Shown: positions 1-8,462, counted from the first letter of the stretch. The stretch is DNA of 51,485 nucleotides from Amycolatopsis sp. MtRt-6 (GCF_017308975.1 NZ_JADWPD010000012.1:1-51485), one strand, 5' to 3'. The notes: generated by a model not told the origin, from the sequence alone. Translations and numbers: made by a program.

Positions 1-2
1 CC

Positions 3-2684
3 GCGAAGCAGGCCGCCGACCAGGCGCACGCGGCGGCCGCGGCCGCCGCGACCCAGGCCGCGCAGGCCGCCGCCGCGGCGGCACGGGCCCGCCAGGACCG
101 GGCGACCGCCGAACGCGCGCAGCAGACCGCCCAGGTCGCCGCCGCCGACGCGCACACCCAGCGCGGGATCGCGGAAGCCGAGCGGGCCAAGGCCGGCGCG
201 GCCAGGACCGAGGCCGAGACCCAGCGCGCCAAGGCACGGCAAGCCGATGCCGACGCGCAGGCCCAGGCCCAGACGGCGGCCGCCAGGCGGGCCGACGCCG
301 AAGCGGCCGCCGGCACCGCGGCGCAGAAGCGCCAGGCCGCGGAAAACGCCGAGTCCCGGGCGACGCTGGCGCGCAACAACGCGGTGGCCGCGGCCTACGC
401 GCGGGATGCCGCGCAGTCCCGCGCGGCCGCGTGCGAGGCCTGGGCCGCGGCAGCCGAAGGCACCGATGCCGCGCAGGGCGCGCGGACCGCCGCCACCCAG
501 GCCAGGTCGGCCGCCGACCAGGCCGCCGGTGCGGCGACGAGCGCGCAGGCGGCCGCGGACCAGGCGGGTGCGGCCGCGGTGGCGGCGCGGGCCGCGGCCA
601 CGGAGGCCGACGGGGCAGCGTCACGGGCCGAGGCGGCCGCGGACTCCGCCACGTCGTCGGCCACCACCAGCCGGGCCGCCATGATGGCCGCGCACGCCGC
701 GGCGGCCGACGCGATCGTGGCCGCGGACCAGGCCGCGCGCAACGTCGAGGCGGCCAAGGCCGAGGCCGCGAAGGCCGACGCCGCGTCGGCGCAGGCCAAG
801 GCCGACGCCGCCACCGCGCGCGCCGAAGCCGACCAGGCCAAGGCGGACGCGGCCACGACGGCCGGGCACGCCTTCGCCGCGGCCGAGGCGGCCACCGCCG
901 CGCGGGACTCCGCCGCGGCGACCGCGACGGCGGCCAACGCGTCGATCCGCCTGGGCAGGCCGTTCCAGCTGACCGACTCCTCCGCCGGCATGGCGGTGCT
1001 GGTCGGCCAGACCGCGGAAACCCTTGCCCAGCAACAAGCCAACGCGGCCAAGGCACGCTCGGACGAAGCCGCCCGCGCGGCCCGTGCCGCCGCCGACGCC
1101 GCCCTGCGCGCCGACGTGTCGGCCAAGGCTGCGGCGCAGTCCGCGGCCACCGCCGCCGCCGACTCCGAATCGGCGCAGCGGTCGGTCGCGGCCGCGCAGG
1201 CGTCCGCCGCCGCCGCTGCCGAGGACGCCCAGGCGACGCAACGGGCCGCCGACGCCACCAAGGCGATCGACCAGCAGGCCCAGGACGACGCCTTCCTGGC
1301 GGGCGTGGCCGCGCGGGACGCCCGTGCCGACGCGGACGCGGCGGCGAGCGCCGCGACGGAGGCCGAAAAGGACGCGGTCTCGGCCCGCAAGGCCGCCGAC
1401 GCCGCCGCGGCCGACGCCGACGCCGCGAAGAACGCCGCGGACCGGGCCGAGCGGGACGCGGCCGCCGCCGAGGCGGCCGCGGCCAACGCCCGGAACCTCG
1501 CGCAGGAAGCCGAAGACGCGGCCAAGCGCGCCGAGCAGGAGCAGCGCAACCGGGACGAGACCGCCGCGCTCGGCGAGGCCGGTCCGGGCGGGATCGACGG
1601 TGTCAACGTCCGGGTCGACCTCAGCGGGCTGTCCCGGACGTCCTACGAGCAGCTCGACCAGTGCGCGATGGACCTGAGCGATCCGAACGCGTCGTGTGAC
1701 GTGCGGATGCGGGTGCACTTCTCCGGGGTCGTCTTCTACTGGGCGGTCACCTGCAAGCTGCCCGGCGTCGCGGTGCGGGACTGCGCGGGGAACGTCGACG
1801 AGGACCAGATCGATCGCCGGGAGATCGCCGACTTCCCGGTCGAGCGCACCATCCACATCACCCGTGCGGACGTCGCCCGGTACCTGTTCACCAGCGCCAA
1901 GGAGTTCATCGAGAACTTCATCCCCAACCTGGTGTTCCAGATCCTGTCCGACATGCGGGACTGCGGCAACCTCAAGGTGTCCGGCTGCCTGTGGACGGCG
2001 TCGCTGTTCATCGGGGGCGAGGAACTCCGGGCGGCCGCGCAGACCATCCGCGAACTCCGGATGGCGATCGCCGCCGGCCGGGACGTCAAGCCCGCCCTCG
2101 CCGCCCTCCAGTCGGCCCACCTCGCCCCCGAGGTGAAGGCGGTGCTGACGGAGGAAGCGGAAATCCTGGCGGCGGCTTCCGGCTGCGTGGTGGGCGGCGC
2201 CGTCCCCAACGGGGCCCGGGTGTCGGCCTTCGCCGCCGCCCCCAGCGATCGTGACTGCGCCAGGGCGCTGAAGCAGGCGCTGCGGACAAGCGAGCAGGCG
2301 AAGGCCGGGGTCATGAAATACGCCACGGGTAAGACGGGAAGGGACGGCAGGGGCTATCACGGCCGAATTCCCCCTGAAGTCGAGATCGAAATCCTGGCCA
2401 ATCCGGACGCGATCTACCTGTCGACGGGCCGAGAAGGGTTTTTCCTGTTCAGGAAGGGCGGCGACCTCGTCGTCACGACCGGCATCGGGTCCGACCGCGG
2501 ACGGGTGTTCACCAGTTACGGGCCGTCCGGGCCGCAAGGCAAGAGCGGGAAAGAGATCTTCGGTGGGAAGGAGTCGGACCCCGGTCCGGCGATCACCCAT
2601 GACATGCTGGTGAAGGGCCAGGTCCGCGACACCAATGGCGGGTTCCTGCCTGTCGCCATAACGTTGTGGGAAAAAGGGAAGTGA
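3..2684 (+). CDS. C-terminal part of an alanine-rich coiled-coil polymorphic toxin (5' end outside window)
   Basis: The frame is open from the window edge, so the true start lies upstream; about 893 residues are visible. Roughly the first 530 are almost pure Ala with Asp, Glu, Lys, Arg and Gln, a long coiled-coil stalk. A Cys-containing globular region follows (from about nt 1590). The last 123 residues (from nt 2313) form a compact domain with Gly-rich segments such as SYGPSGPQG, FGGKESDPG and ITHDM. Codon use there shifts toward AAA, GAA, ATT and ATA, unlike the stalk. Long repetitive stalk plus a distinct C-terminal domain plus a small gene 3 bp downstream is the usual layout of actinobacterial polymorphic toxins. 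I infer a C-terminal toxin, possibly an RNase, but cannot name its family. A structural coiled-coil protein without toxin activity is the alternative. Confidence 0.65.
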   Translation, partial: AKQAADQAHAAAAAAATQAAQAAAAAARARQDRATAERAQQTAQVAAADAHTQRGIAEAERAKAGAARTEAETQRAKARQADADAQAQAQTAAARRADAEAAAGTAAQKRQAAENAESRATLARNNAVAAAYARDAAQSRAAACEAWAAAAEGTDAAQGARTAATQARSAADQAAGAATSAQAAADQAGAAAVAARAAATEADGAASRAEAAADSATSSATTSRAAMMAAHAAAADAIVAADQAARNVEAAKAEAAKADAASAQAKADAATARAEADQAKADAATTAGHAFAAAEAATAARDSAAATATAANASIRLGRPFQLTDSSAGMAVLVGQTAETLAQQQANAAKARSDEAARAARAAADAALRADVSAKAAAQSAATAAADSESAQRSVAAAQASAAAAAEDAQATQRAADATKAIDQQAQDDAFLAGVAARDARADADAAASAATEAEKDAVSARKAADAAAADADAAKNAADRAERDAAAAEAAAANARNLAQEAEDAAKRAEQEQRNRDETAALGEAGPGGIDGVNVRVDLSGLSRTSYEQLDQCAMDLSDPNASCDVRMRVHFSGVVFYWAVTCKLPGVAVRDCAGNVDEDQIDRREIADFPVERTIHITRADVARYLFTSAKEFIENFIPNLVFQILSDMRDCGNLKVSGCLWTASLFIGGEELRAAAQTIRELRMAIAAGRDVKPALAALQSAHLAPEVKAVLTEEAEILAAASGCVVGGAVPNGARVSAFAAAPSDRDCARALKQALRTSEQAKAGVMKYATGKTGRDGRGYHGRIPPEVEIEILANPDAIYLSTGREGFFLFRKGGDLVVTTGIGSDRGRVFTSYGPSGPQGKSGKEIFGGKESDPGPAITHDMLVKGQVRDTNGGFLPVAITLWEKGK

Positions 2685-2687
2685 CCG

Positions 2688-3452
2688 GTGCTGTACCTCG
2701 CCGAGGGCGCTAGGGCCGAAGTGGTTCCCGGCAGCCGGCTGCGCGAGCCGGTCAGGCTGGCCCTGGACGGGCTCGTCGTCTCCGCCTGGGCGGGCGAAGG
2801 CCCAGGCGGATACGAGAACTACCTGATGCGGACGCACGGCAATGCGTGGGGGCTGTGGACCGAGGGGGACGAGTTCCGCTTCGACACCGCGACCGGGCTC
2901 CTGGAAAGCTTGTCGATGCGGCTGCCCGAGGACAACCTCGCCGACCCCGGCGTCCTCGCTCCGTGGCTGGCGGTGACGCCCGTGGCGGGTCTGCCACGCC
3001 GCGCGGACAAGAAGGCGTTCGGCACCGACGTGGCCGCCGTCCGGTGGTGTGCCGAGGACGGCAGCGTGCTCGCGGGTCTGTACGGCTCGGCCGCGGGGCC
3101 GGTGGCCGAGCCCCTGCGGCTTCGGGTGACCGGCGAGTTCGACCTGTTGTTCGCCGGCGGCCGGCTGGCCGGCTGGTTGCTCGAAAACCCGGAGCGGCAC
3201 CTCGTCGGCCCGGCGGACGAGACGCTCGACGCCCACCCGCCCGATCCCGAATTCGCCGTGCTGCTCAAGCAGTACTTCGACCTCATCGACCACCCGCACA
3301 TGGCGGAGCTGTTCGAGGAGGAGGCCCCCGAGGGACGGCAGCTGCTGGCAAGCCTGCGGGAGCGCATCGCCCTCGACCGCGGTGCCGTCCACCGCCGGTC
3401 GGTGCTGGTGGAGAAGATCAAGGATCTCGATACCCAGTGGTACTGCGCCTGA
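2688..3452 (+). CDS. Putative immunity protein for the upstream toxin
   Basis: This 254-residue acidic protein starts with GTG 3 bp after the stop of the large toxin-like gene, so the two are almost certainly co-transcribed. It has no signal peptide or membrane segment and should be cytosolic. It is rich in Trp, Leu and acidic residues (NYLMRTHGNAWG, EEEAPEGR), with a C-terminal helical part ending in DLDTQWYCA. I recognise no enzyme motif. Cytosolic location, acidity and position directly behind a toxin-like C-terminus are what is expected of an immunity protein. That role is inferred from position only; a plain hypothetical protein cannot be excluded. Confidence 0.55.
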   Translation: MLYLAEGARAEVVPGSRLREPVRLALDGLVVSAWAGEGPGGYENYLMRTHGNAWGLWTEGDEFRFDTATGLLESLSMRLPEDNLADPGVLAPWLAVTPVAGLPRRADKKAFGTDVAAVRWCAEDGSVLAGLYGSAAGPVAEPLRLRVTGEFDLLFAGGRLAGWLLENPERHLVGPADETLDAHPPDPEFAVLLKQYFDLIDHPHMAELFEEEAPEGRQLLASLRERIALDRGAVHRRSVLVEKIKDLDTQWYCA

Positions 3453-3478
3453 TCGCCGAAACGGTTCAGTTGGTGCTG

Positions 3479-3491
3479 TACTATTCCCTGC
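3479..3491 (+). promoter_or_regulatory. Probable leaderless promoter of cmtR
   Basis: A good -10 hexamer, TACTAT (3479-3484), ends 7 nt before the ATG at 3492, and there is no Shine-Dalgarno sequence in between. This geometry fits a leaderless transcript starting at or near the A of the start codon. No convincing -35 is visible, which is common for repressible metal-sensor promoters. Confidence 0.4.
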
Positions 3492-3812
3492 ATGCTGACC
3501 TGTGAGACCCGCGAATCGGCCCTCGCCCGGCTGGGGCGCGCGCTGGCGGATCCGACGCGCTGCCGCATCCTGGTGGCGCTGCTGGACGGCGTCCAGTACC
3601 CCGCCCGGCTCGCCGAGCAGCTCGGCCTGACGCGGTCGAACGTGTCGAACCACCTGTCCTGCCTGCGAGGCTGCGGCCTGGTCGTCGCGACCTACGAAGG
3701 CCGTCAGGTGCGGTACGCGCTGGCCGATCCGCACCTCGCCCGCGCCCTCGGCGAGCTCGTGCAGGTCGTCCTGGCCGTCGAGCCCCGCGAGGAATGCGAG
3801 GTGCCGCGGTGA
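3492..3812 (+). CDS. cmtR: CmtR-type ArsR/SmtB cadmium/lead sensor repressor
   Basis: A 106-residue winged-helix repressor matching mycobacterial CmtR over almost its whole length as I recall it. The recognition region reads LTRSNVSNHLSCLRGC. The metal ligands known for CmtR are Cys57, Cys61 and Cys102; here Cys57 and Cys61 lie in LSCLRGC and Cys102 in the tail EECEVPR, so the full Cd/Pb site is kept. Cys4 and Cys24 are also present. In this family the apo-protein represses its own operon and metal binding releases it. Its stop overlaps the GTG of the efflux gene, so the two are translationally coupled. Confidence 0.9.
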   Translation: MLTCETRESALARLGRALADPTRCRILVALLDGVQYPARLAEQLGLTRSNVSNHLSCLRGCGLVVATYEGRQVRYALADPHLARALGELVQVVLAVEPREECEVPR

Positions 3813-4447
3813 CCTGCGCGGACGGCTGCTGCGCGGCTCCCGCCGAGGTCGAGCCGCGACGGCGTGCGGTGCTCACGCGCCGGGTGCGGTGGCTGGTCGC
3901 CGCCACCATCACCTACAACGTCGTCGAAGCCGTCATCGCCATCTCCGCGGGCACGGTCGCGGATTCCACCGCGCTGATCGGCTTCGGGCTCGACTCGGTG
4001 ATCGAGGTCGCGTCCGCGGCGGCCGTGGCGTGGCAGTTCTCCGGGAAGGACCCCGAAGCGCGCGAGCGGACGGCGCTGAAGGTCATCGCGGTGTCGTTCT
4101 TCGCCTTGGCCGCCTACGTGACGGTCGAGTCGGTCCGCGCGCTGTTCGGTGGCGCGCCGGCCGAAGAATCCACCATTGGGATCGTGCTGGCCGCCGTGTC
4201 CCTGCTGGTGATGCCACTGCTGTCCCACCTCCAGCGGCGGACCGGGCGCGAACTCGGCTCGGCGAGCGCGGTCGCCGACTCGAAGCAGACGCTGCTGTGC
4301 ACCTACCTGTCCGGCGTGCTGCTGGCCGGGCTGCTGCTCAACGCCTGGTTCGGCTGGTCGTGGGCCGACCCGGTGGTCGCGCTGGTCATCGCGGCCGTGG
4401 CGGTCAAGGAGGGGCGCGAAGCCTGGTGGGGCGAGCACTGCTGCTGA
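3809..4447 (+). CDS. Cation diffusion facilitator (CDF) metal efflux pump
   Basis: A membrane protein of 212 residues with five to six hydrophobic segments and the CDF-type DSTALIGFGLDSVIE motif in the early membrane region, plus ADSKQTLLC later. It has Cys-rich ends (CADGCC at the N-terminus, EHCC at the C-terminus) that could bind Cd, Zn or Pb, and lacks the long cytosolic C-terminal domain of classical CDF pumps. GTG 3809 is preferred over ATG 3794 because a GAGG lies at proper spacing and the start overlaps the cmtR stop. Regulation by CmtR is inferred from the coupling. The exported metal is not shown by sequence; cadmium is the best guess. Confidence 0.8.
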   Translation: MTCADGCCAAPAEVEPRRRAVLTRRVRWLVAATITYNVVEAVIAISAGTVADSTALIGFGLDSVIEVASAAAVAWQFSGKDPEARERTALKVIAVSFFALAAYVTVESVRALFGGAPAEESTIGIVLAAVSLLVMPLLSHLQRRTGRELGSASAVADSKQTLLCTYLSGVLLAGLLLNAWFGWSWADPVVALVIAAVAVKEGREAWWGEHCC

Positions 4448-4455
4448 CACGTAGG

Positions 4456-4477
4456 TACATCAAGGTGAGTTGATGTA
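4456..4477. promoter_or_regulatory. Perfect ArsR-type operator
   Basis: Inverted repeat TACATCAA-N6-TTGATGTA with perfect 8-bp arms, ending 11 nt before the GTG at 4489. The ATCAA...TTGAT core is the usual shape of ArsR/SmtB operators. It lies where RNA polymerase would sit for a leaderless transcript (TATCGT follows at 4476). Most likely bound by the ArsR domain of the gene it precedes. Confidence 0.7.
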
Positions 4478-4488
4478 TCGTTCGGCGC

Positions 4489-5208
4489 GTGCCCGACTCC
4501 GACGCCTCCGCCCCGCCGCCGTTCGTGCGGCTGGCCAGTGACCCGCTGCGCTGGCGGCTGATGTGCGAGCTCGCGCGCAGCGACCGCCGGGTGCGGGAGC
4601 TGGTCGACGCGGTCGGCCAGCCGCAGAACCTGGTCTCCTACCACCTGCGGAAGCTGCGGACCGCCGAGCTGGTCACCGCCCGGCGCAGCAGCTTCGACGG
4701 CCGTGACACCTACTACCACCTCGATCTGCGGCGCTGCGCCGACGCGCTGGCCGAGGCCGGCACCGCGCTGCACCCCGCGCTCGGAACCGGTGGTGCCGAA
4801 CGGAAACCGGGCCGGCCGCGCGTGTTGTTCCTCTGCACCGGGAACAGCGGCCGGTCCCCGATGGCCGCGGCCCTGCTGCGGCACCGCACCGGCGCGGAGG
4901 CGGCCAGCGCGGGCAGTCACCCGAAGCCGCTGAACCCGCACGCCGTGCGCGCGCTGGCCGAGTACGGCATCACCCTCACGCACGAGCCGACGCACCTGGA
5001 TTCCGTGCGGCAGCGCCGGTTCGAGTGGGTGATCAGCCTGTGCGACCGGGTGCGCGAGGTCGCGCCGGAGTTCCCCGGCCATCCCCGGGTGGTGCACTGG
5101 AGCATCCCGGACCCGGCACGGGACCCCGACGGCTTCCCGGCGTTCCGGCGCGTGGCCGCGGAGCTGGACACGCGGATCGGCTTCCTGGCGACGGACGCCG
5201 TCCGATGA
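4489..5208 (+). CDS. ArsR-family regulator fused to low-molecular-weight phosphatase/arsenate reductase
   Basis: A 239-residue fusion. Residues about 10-85 are an ArsR winged helix (QNLVSYHLRKLRT). From residue about 107 it is an LMW tyrosine phosphatase/arsenate reductase fold with the CX5R loop in VLFLCTGNSGRS and the Asp-Pro pair in SIPDPARD. Only one further Cys follows (ISLCDR), so the three-Cys thioredoxin relay of staphylococcal ArsC is incomplete; a mycothiol-dependent reductase, as in corynebacterial ArsC1/2, is more likely. A perfect operator lies just upstream. The stop overlaps the ATG of the chromate transporter, giving one operon. No arsenite pump is adjacent, so a role in another oxyanion response is possible. 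Confidence 0.8.
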   Translation: MPDSDASAPPPFVRLASDPLRWRLMCELARSDRRVRELVDAVGQPQNLVSYHLRKLRTAELVTARRSSFDGRDTYYHLDLRRCADALAEAGTALHPALGTGGAERKPGRPRVLFLCTGNSGRSPMAAALLRHRTGAEAASAGSHPKPLNPHAVRALAEYGITLTHEPTHLDSVRQRRFEWVISLCDRVREVAPEFPGHPRVVHWSIPDPARDPDGFPAFRRVAAELDTRIGFLATDAVR

Positions 5209-6389
5209 CGGCGGACCCCGAGCCGTCGCTGTCCACAAAGGACAACCGGCCCGGCCTGGGTACCGTGCTCCGGGAGTGGGGCCGGATCGGGTGCATCGGC
5301 TTCGGCGGCCCGCCCACGCACATCGCCCTCCTGCGCGTGTTGTGCGTCGAGAAGCGCAAGTGGTTGTCGGAGCAGGAGTTCGAGGACGCGATCGCCGCCT
5401 GCAACCTGCTGCCCGGGCCGGCGTCGACGCAGCTGGCGATCTTCGCCGCCTGGCGCGTCCGCGGCCGGGCCGGCGCGCTGGCCGGCGGCGCGGCGTTCAT
5501 CGTGCCCGGCCTGGTCGTCATCCTCGCGCTGGCCGCGCTGTTCCTGGCCGGGTCCCCGCCGACGTGGGTGCGTGGCGCGGGAGCCGGCGCGGGGGCCGCG
5601 GTGGCGGCCGTCGCGGTGCACGCCGGAGTCGGGCTCGTCCCGGCGGGCTGGCGGCGCGCGGCCACGACGAGCCGGGTCCGCTGGGTGCTGTACGTCGTCG
5701 CCGGCGCCGTCGCGGCGGCCACGGTCGGGCCGTGGCTGGTGCTCGTGCTGCTCGGCTGCGGCGCCGTCGAGCTCACCGTGCACCGGGGTGGCCGGGGCCC
5801 GGCGCTGCTGGCCGTGCCGGTCAAGTCGCTGGCCGCCGGGGTCGCGGGTGCCGGGGTGTTCCTGTCGATCGCGTGGGTGGCGCTGAAGGTCGGCGCGCTG
5901 TCCTACGGCGGCGGGTTCGTGATCATCCCGCTGATGCGGACCGACGCCGTCGACACCTACCACTGGATGTCCGCCGGGCAGTTCCTCAACGCGGTCGCGC
6001 TCGGGCAGATCACCCCGGGGCCGGTGGTGCAGACCGTCGCGGTCGTGGGCTACGCCGCCGCCGGGCTCGCCGGGGGTGTCCTCGCTTCGCTGGTGGCGTT
6101 CACACCGTCGTTCGCCTTCATCCTGTTCGGGGCGCGCCATTTCGACCGCTTGCGCGGCAACCCGAACGTCCGGGCCTTCCTCGACGGCGCCGGCCCGGCG
6201 GCGGTCGGCGCGATCTTCGGCTCGGCCGTCCCGCTGGCCCTCGCCCTCACCCAGCTCTGGCAATACCTCGTGCTGGCCGGCGCCGCCGTGGTGCTGCTGG
6301 CCCTGCGGCGGGGCGTGGTGACGACGCTGCTCGCCGCGGCGGCCGTGGGCACGGTGCTCGCGCTGCTCGGGGTCGCCGTCCCGAGCTGA
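5205..6389 (+). CDS. chrA: ChrA chromate transporter
   Basis: A 394-residue polytopic membrane protein of the long, two-domain CHR family. Each half carries its signature: GCIGFGGPPTHIALL near the N-terminus and GALSYGGGFVIIPLM in the second half, with ALGQITPGPVV following. About ten to twelve hydrophobic segments are visible. In this family it exports chromate. ATG 5205 overlaps the stop of the ArsR-phosphatase fusion (ATGA), so translation is coupled; the frame is open further upstream but that part is a shadow of the fusion gene. Likely induced together with the fusion from the operator at 4456-4477. Confidence 0.88.
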   Translation: MTADPEPSLSTKDNRPGLGTVLREWGRIGCIGFGGPPTHIALLRVLCVEKRKWLSEQEFEDAIAACNLLPGPASTQLAIFAAWRVRGRAGALAGGAAFIVPGLVVILALAALFLAGSPPTWVRGAGAGAGAAVAAVAVHAGVGLVPAGWRRAATTSRVRWVLYVVAGAVAAATVGPWLVLVLLGCGAVELTVHRGGRGPALLAVPVKSLAAGVAGAGVFLSIAWVALKVGALSYGGGFVIIPLMRTDAVDTYHWMSAGQFLNAVALGQITPGPVVQTVAVVGYAAAGLAGGVLASLVAFTPSFAFILFGARHFDRLRGNPNVRAFLDGAGPAAVGAIFGSAVPLALALTQLWQYLVLAGAAVVLLALRRGVVTTLLAAAAVGTVLALLGVAVPS

Positions 6390-6424
6390 CCGGCGCCGCC
6401 GCCGATCGGGGCTACGCTGCGCGG

Positions 6425-7975
6425 GTGGAGCTCGCCGATCGGGATGCCGGGATCGGCCTGGCCGAGCTGCTGGCGGCGTTCTCGCTGGCCACGGACCTCG
6501 GGCTGGGCCAGCCGATGGAGCACGTCCTCCGGTCGTGGCGCATCGCCGACCGGCTCGCTGTCCACACCGGTCTGCCCGCGGAGCAGCGGCAGGCGTTGTT
6601 CCCCGTCTCGATGCTCGCCTGGGTCGGCTGCGTCGCGGACTCCCCGGAGGTGGCCGCGACGTTCGGCGACGACATCGCCTTCCGCGCGGACAGCTACGAC
6701 GTCGACCTCGCGGGACTGGCCGGGTTCGGGTTCTTCCTGAGCCACGCCGGCCGCGGCGGGCCGGCCTGGCACCGGCTGCGGGTGGTGACCACGATCCTGC
6801 GCAGCGGCGGCCACCGCATCGTGCGGGGCATGCAGTCGCACTGCCTGACGACGTCGGTGCTGGCCGAGCGGCTCGGGCTCGGCCCGGACGTGGTGACGGC
6901 GCTGCGGCAGTTCTTCACCCGCTGGGACGGGCGCGGGGTGCCGGCGGGCGTGGGCGGCGCGGACATCGCGCCGGTCGTCCGGCTGCTGCACCTGGCCGAC
7001 GTCGTCGAGGTCCGGCACCGGCTCGGCGGGATCGACGGCGCGCTCGAGGTCGCGCGCGCCCGGCGTGGCCGTCAGTTCGCCCCCGACGTCGTCGACGCGT
7101 TCCTCGCGCACGCCCCCGACGTGCTGGCCGCCGCCGGCGACGAACACCGCGACCGGCTCGCCGCCGATCGGCGCCCGTTGACGGAGGGTGAGCTCGACAC
7201 GGCACTGGAAGCGCTGGCCGACTTCACCGACCTGCGCTGCAGCTCGCGGGCCGGGCACTCCCGCGGGGTCGCCGAGCTGGCCGGCGCGGCGGCCCGGAAG
7301 CTGGGGCTGCCCGCCGCCGACGTCGTCACCACCCGGCGCGCGGGCCTGCTGCACGACGTCGGGCTGCACGGGGTGCCGACGCCCGTCCTCGACCGGCCCG
7401 GGCCGCTGTCGGCGACCGACTGGGAACGCGTGCGGCTCAGCTCGTACTACACCGAGCGCGTCCTCGCCCGGCCCGCGGCGCTGGCCCGGCCAGGCGCGAT
7501 CGCGGCGCTGGCGCACGAACGCATGGACGGCAGCGGCTACCACCGCGGCCTGGCGGGCGCGGGCCTGCCGATGACCGGCCGCGTGCTGGCCGCGGCGTGC
7601 GCGTACCGGGCGATGCTGGAGCCGCGGGCACACCGGGCGGCACTGACGGACAAGCAGGCCGCCGCGGCGGTGCGCGCCGAAGTCCGGGCGGGCAGGTTCG
7701 ACGGCGACGCGGCGGAGGCCGTGCTCGCCGCCGCGGGCAACGGCGGCCGGCGCCGGGTGTCGGGCCCGGCCGGGCTGACCCCGCGCGAGGTCGAGGTGCT
7801 GATCCTGATCTCGCGCGGCGCGCAGACCGGCGAAGTCGCCGAGCGGCTGGGGGTCTCGCGCCGGACCGCCGGCACGCACATCGAGCGGATCTACACGAAG
7901 ACCGGGGCGTCGTCGCGCGCGACCGCGACGCTGTTCGCGCTGCGCAACGGCCTGCTCGACCCGCTCGATCTGTAG
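6425..7975 (+). CDS. HD-GYP-type phosphohydrolase domain with C-terminal LuxR DNA-binding domain
   Basis: A 516-residue cytosolic protein starting at GTG. The second half has an HD pair (AGLLHDVGLHG) and HERMDGSGYHRGL, a variant of the HD-GYP motif with the Pro replaced by His. The first half ends with FTRWDGRGVP, a second DGxGxP-like element lacking a clear HD pair, so it looks like a tandem HD-GYP with a degenerate first copy. The C-terminal ~60 residues are a LuxR helix-turn-helix (LTPREVEVLILIS, VSRRTAGTHIERIY). HD-GYP domains usually hydrolyse cyclic-di-GMP, but motif variation makes a sensory role equally likely. It starts 36 bp after chrA and precedes the DsrE-like gene. Confidence 0.75.
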   Translation: MELADRDAGIGLAELLAAFSLATDLGLGQPMEHVLRSWRIADRLAVHTGLPAEQRQALFPVSMLAWVGCVADSPEVAATFGDDIAFRADSYDVDLAGLAGFGFFLSHAGRGGPAWHRLRVVTTILRSGGHRIVRGMQSHCLTTSVLAERLGLGPDVVTALRQFFTRWDGRGVPAGVGGADIAPVVRLLHLADVVEVRHRLGGIDGALEVARARRGRQFAPDVVDAFLAHAPDVLAAAGDEHRDRLAADRRPLTEGELDTALEALADFTDLRCSSRAGHSRGVAELAGAAARKLGLPAADVVTTRRAGLLHDVGLHGVPTPVLDRPGPLSATDWERVRLSSYYTERVLARPAALARPGAIAALAHERMDGSGYHRGLAGAGLPMTGRVLAAACAYRAMLEPRAHRAALTDKQAAAAVRAEVRAGRFDGDAAEAVLAAAGNGGRRRVSGPAGLTPREVEVLILISRGAQTGEVAERLGVSRRTAGTHIERIYTKTGASSRATATLFALRNGLLDPLDL

Positions 7976-8051
7976 ATCTGTCGGGCGAACACCCGACGAC
8001 ACGGGCGTCGTCCGCTCCTAACGTCCAGGTTTCCGACGAAGGGAGCGGATC

Positions 8052-8417
8052 ATGTCGAACAAAGCCGTCATCAGCCTGTCGACGGGCCTCGAGGACGCGG
8101 AGAAGGTGACCGTCGCGTTCCTGGTCGCGGTGGGTGCCGCCGAGACCGGGCGCGAAACGCTGATGTTCCTGACCAAGGAGGCCGTCCGGCTCTCGCTGCC
8201 CGGCACCGCGGTGGGGGCCGCGTGTGACGGCTGCCCGCCGCTGGCGGACCTGTTCAAGCGCTACGAGGCGGCCGGTGGGCGCTACTACGTCTGCCCGATC
8301 TGCTTCAACGCCAAGCACCTCGACGACGGCGAGCTGATCCCGGGCGCGGAGCTGAACGGCACGATCCCGCTGTGGAAGTGGATCGGCGACGAGCCCGCGA
8401 CGACGTTCAGCTACTGA
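8052..8417 (+). CDS. DsrE/DsrF-like sulfur-relay family protein
   Basis: 121 residues, with the N-terminal strand-helix pattern of DsrE-like proteins (KAVISLSTGLEDAEKVTVAFLVAVGAA is split by a loop; then LMFLTKEAV). It has two Cys clusters, CDGCPP and CPICFN, unusual in number for the family and able to bind metal or carry persulfide. A strong GAAGGGAG lies upstream of ATG 8052. The gene is 76 bp downstream of the HD-GYP/LuxR regulator on the same strand, so that regulator may control it. Function in sulfur transfer is inferred from the fold family only. Confidence 0.65.
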   Translation: MSNKAVISLSTGLEDAEKVTVAFLVAVGAAETGRETLMFLTKEAVRLSLPGTAVGAACDGCPPLADLFKRYEAAGGRYYVCPICFNAKHLDDGELIPGAELNGTIPLWKWIGDEPATTFSY

Positions 8418-8462
8418 CGGTCACCGGACGCGGCGGCTGCCCGGCGCGCACCGAGCAGCTGG

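Noticed and set aside
621..3734. A 1037-codon open frame on the minus strand opposite the toxin region
   Set aside because: It is the antisense of Ala-rich, high-GC codons; its Arg/Gly/Pro-rich product has no domain pattern and it crosses four well-supported plus-strand genes.
3794..3808. ATG 3794 as start of the CDF pump
   Set aside because: GAGG would be one base from the ATG; GTG 3809 has correct spacing and overlaps the cmtR stop.
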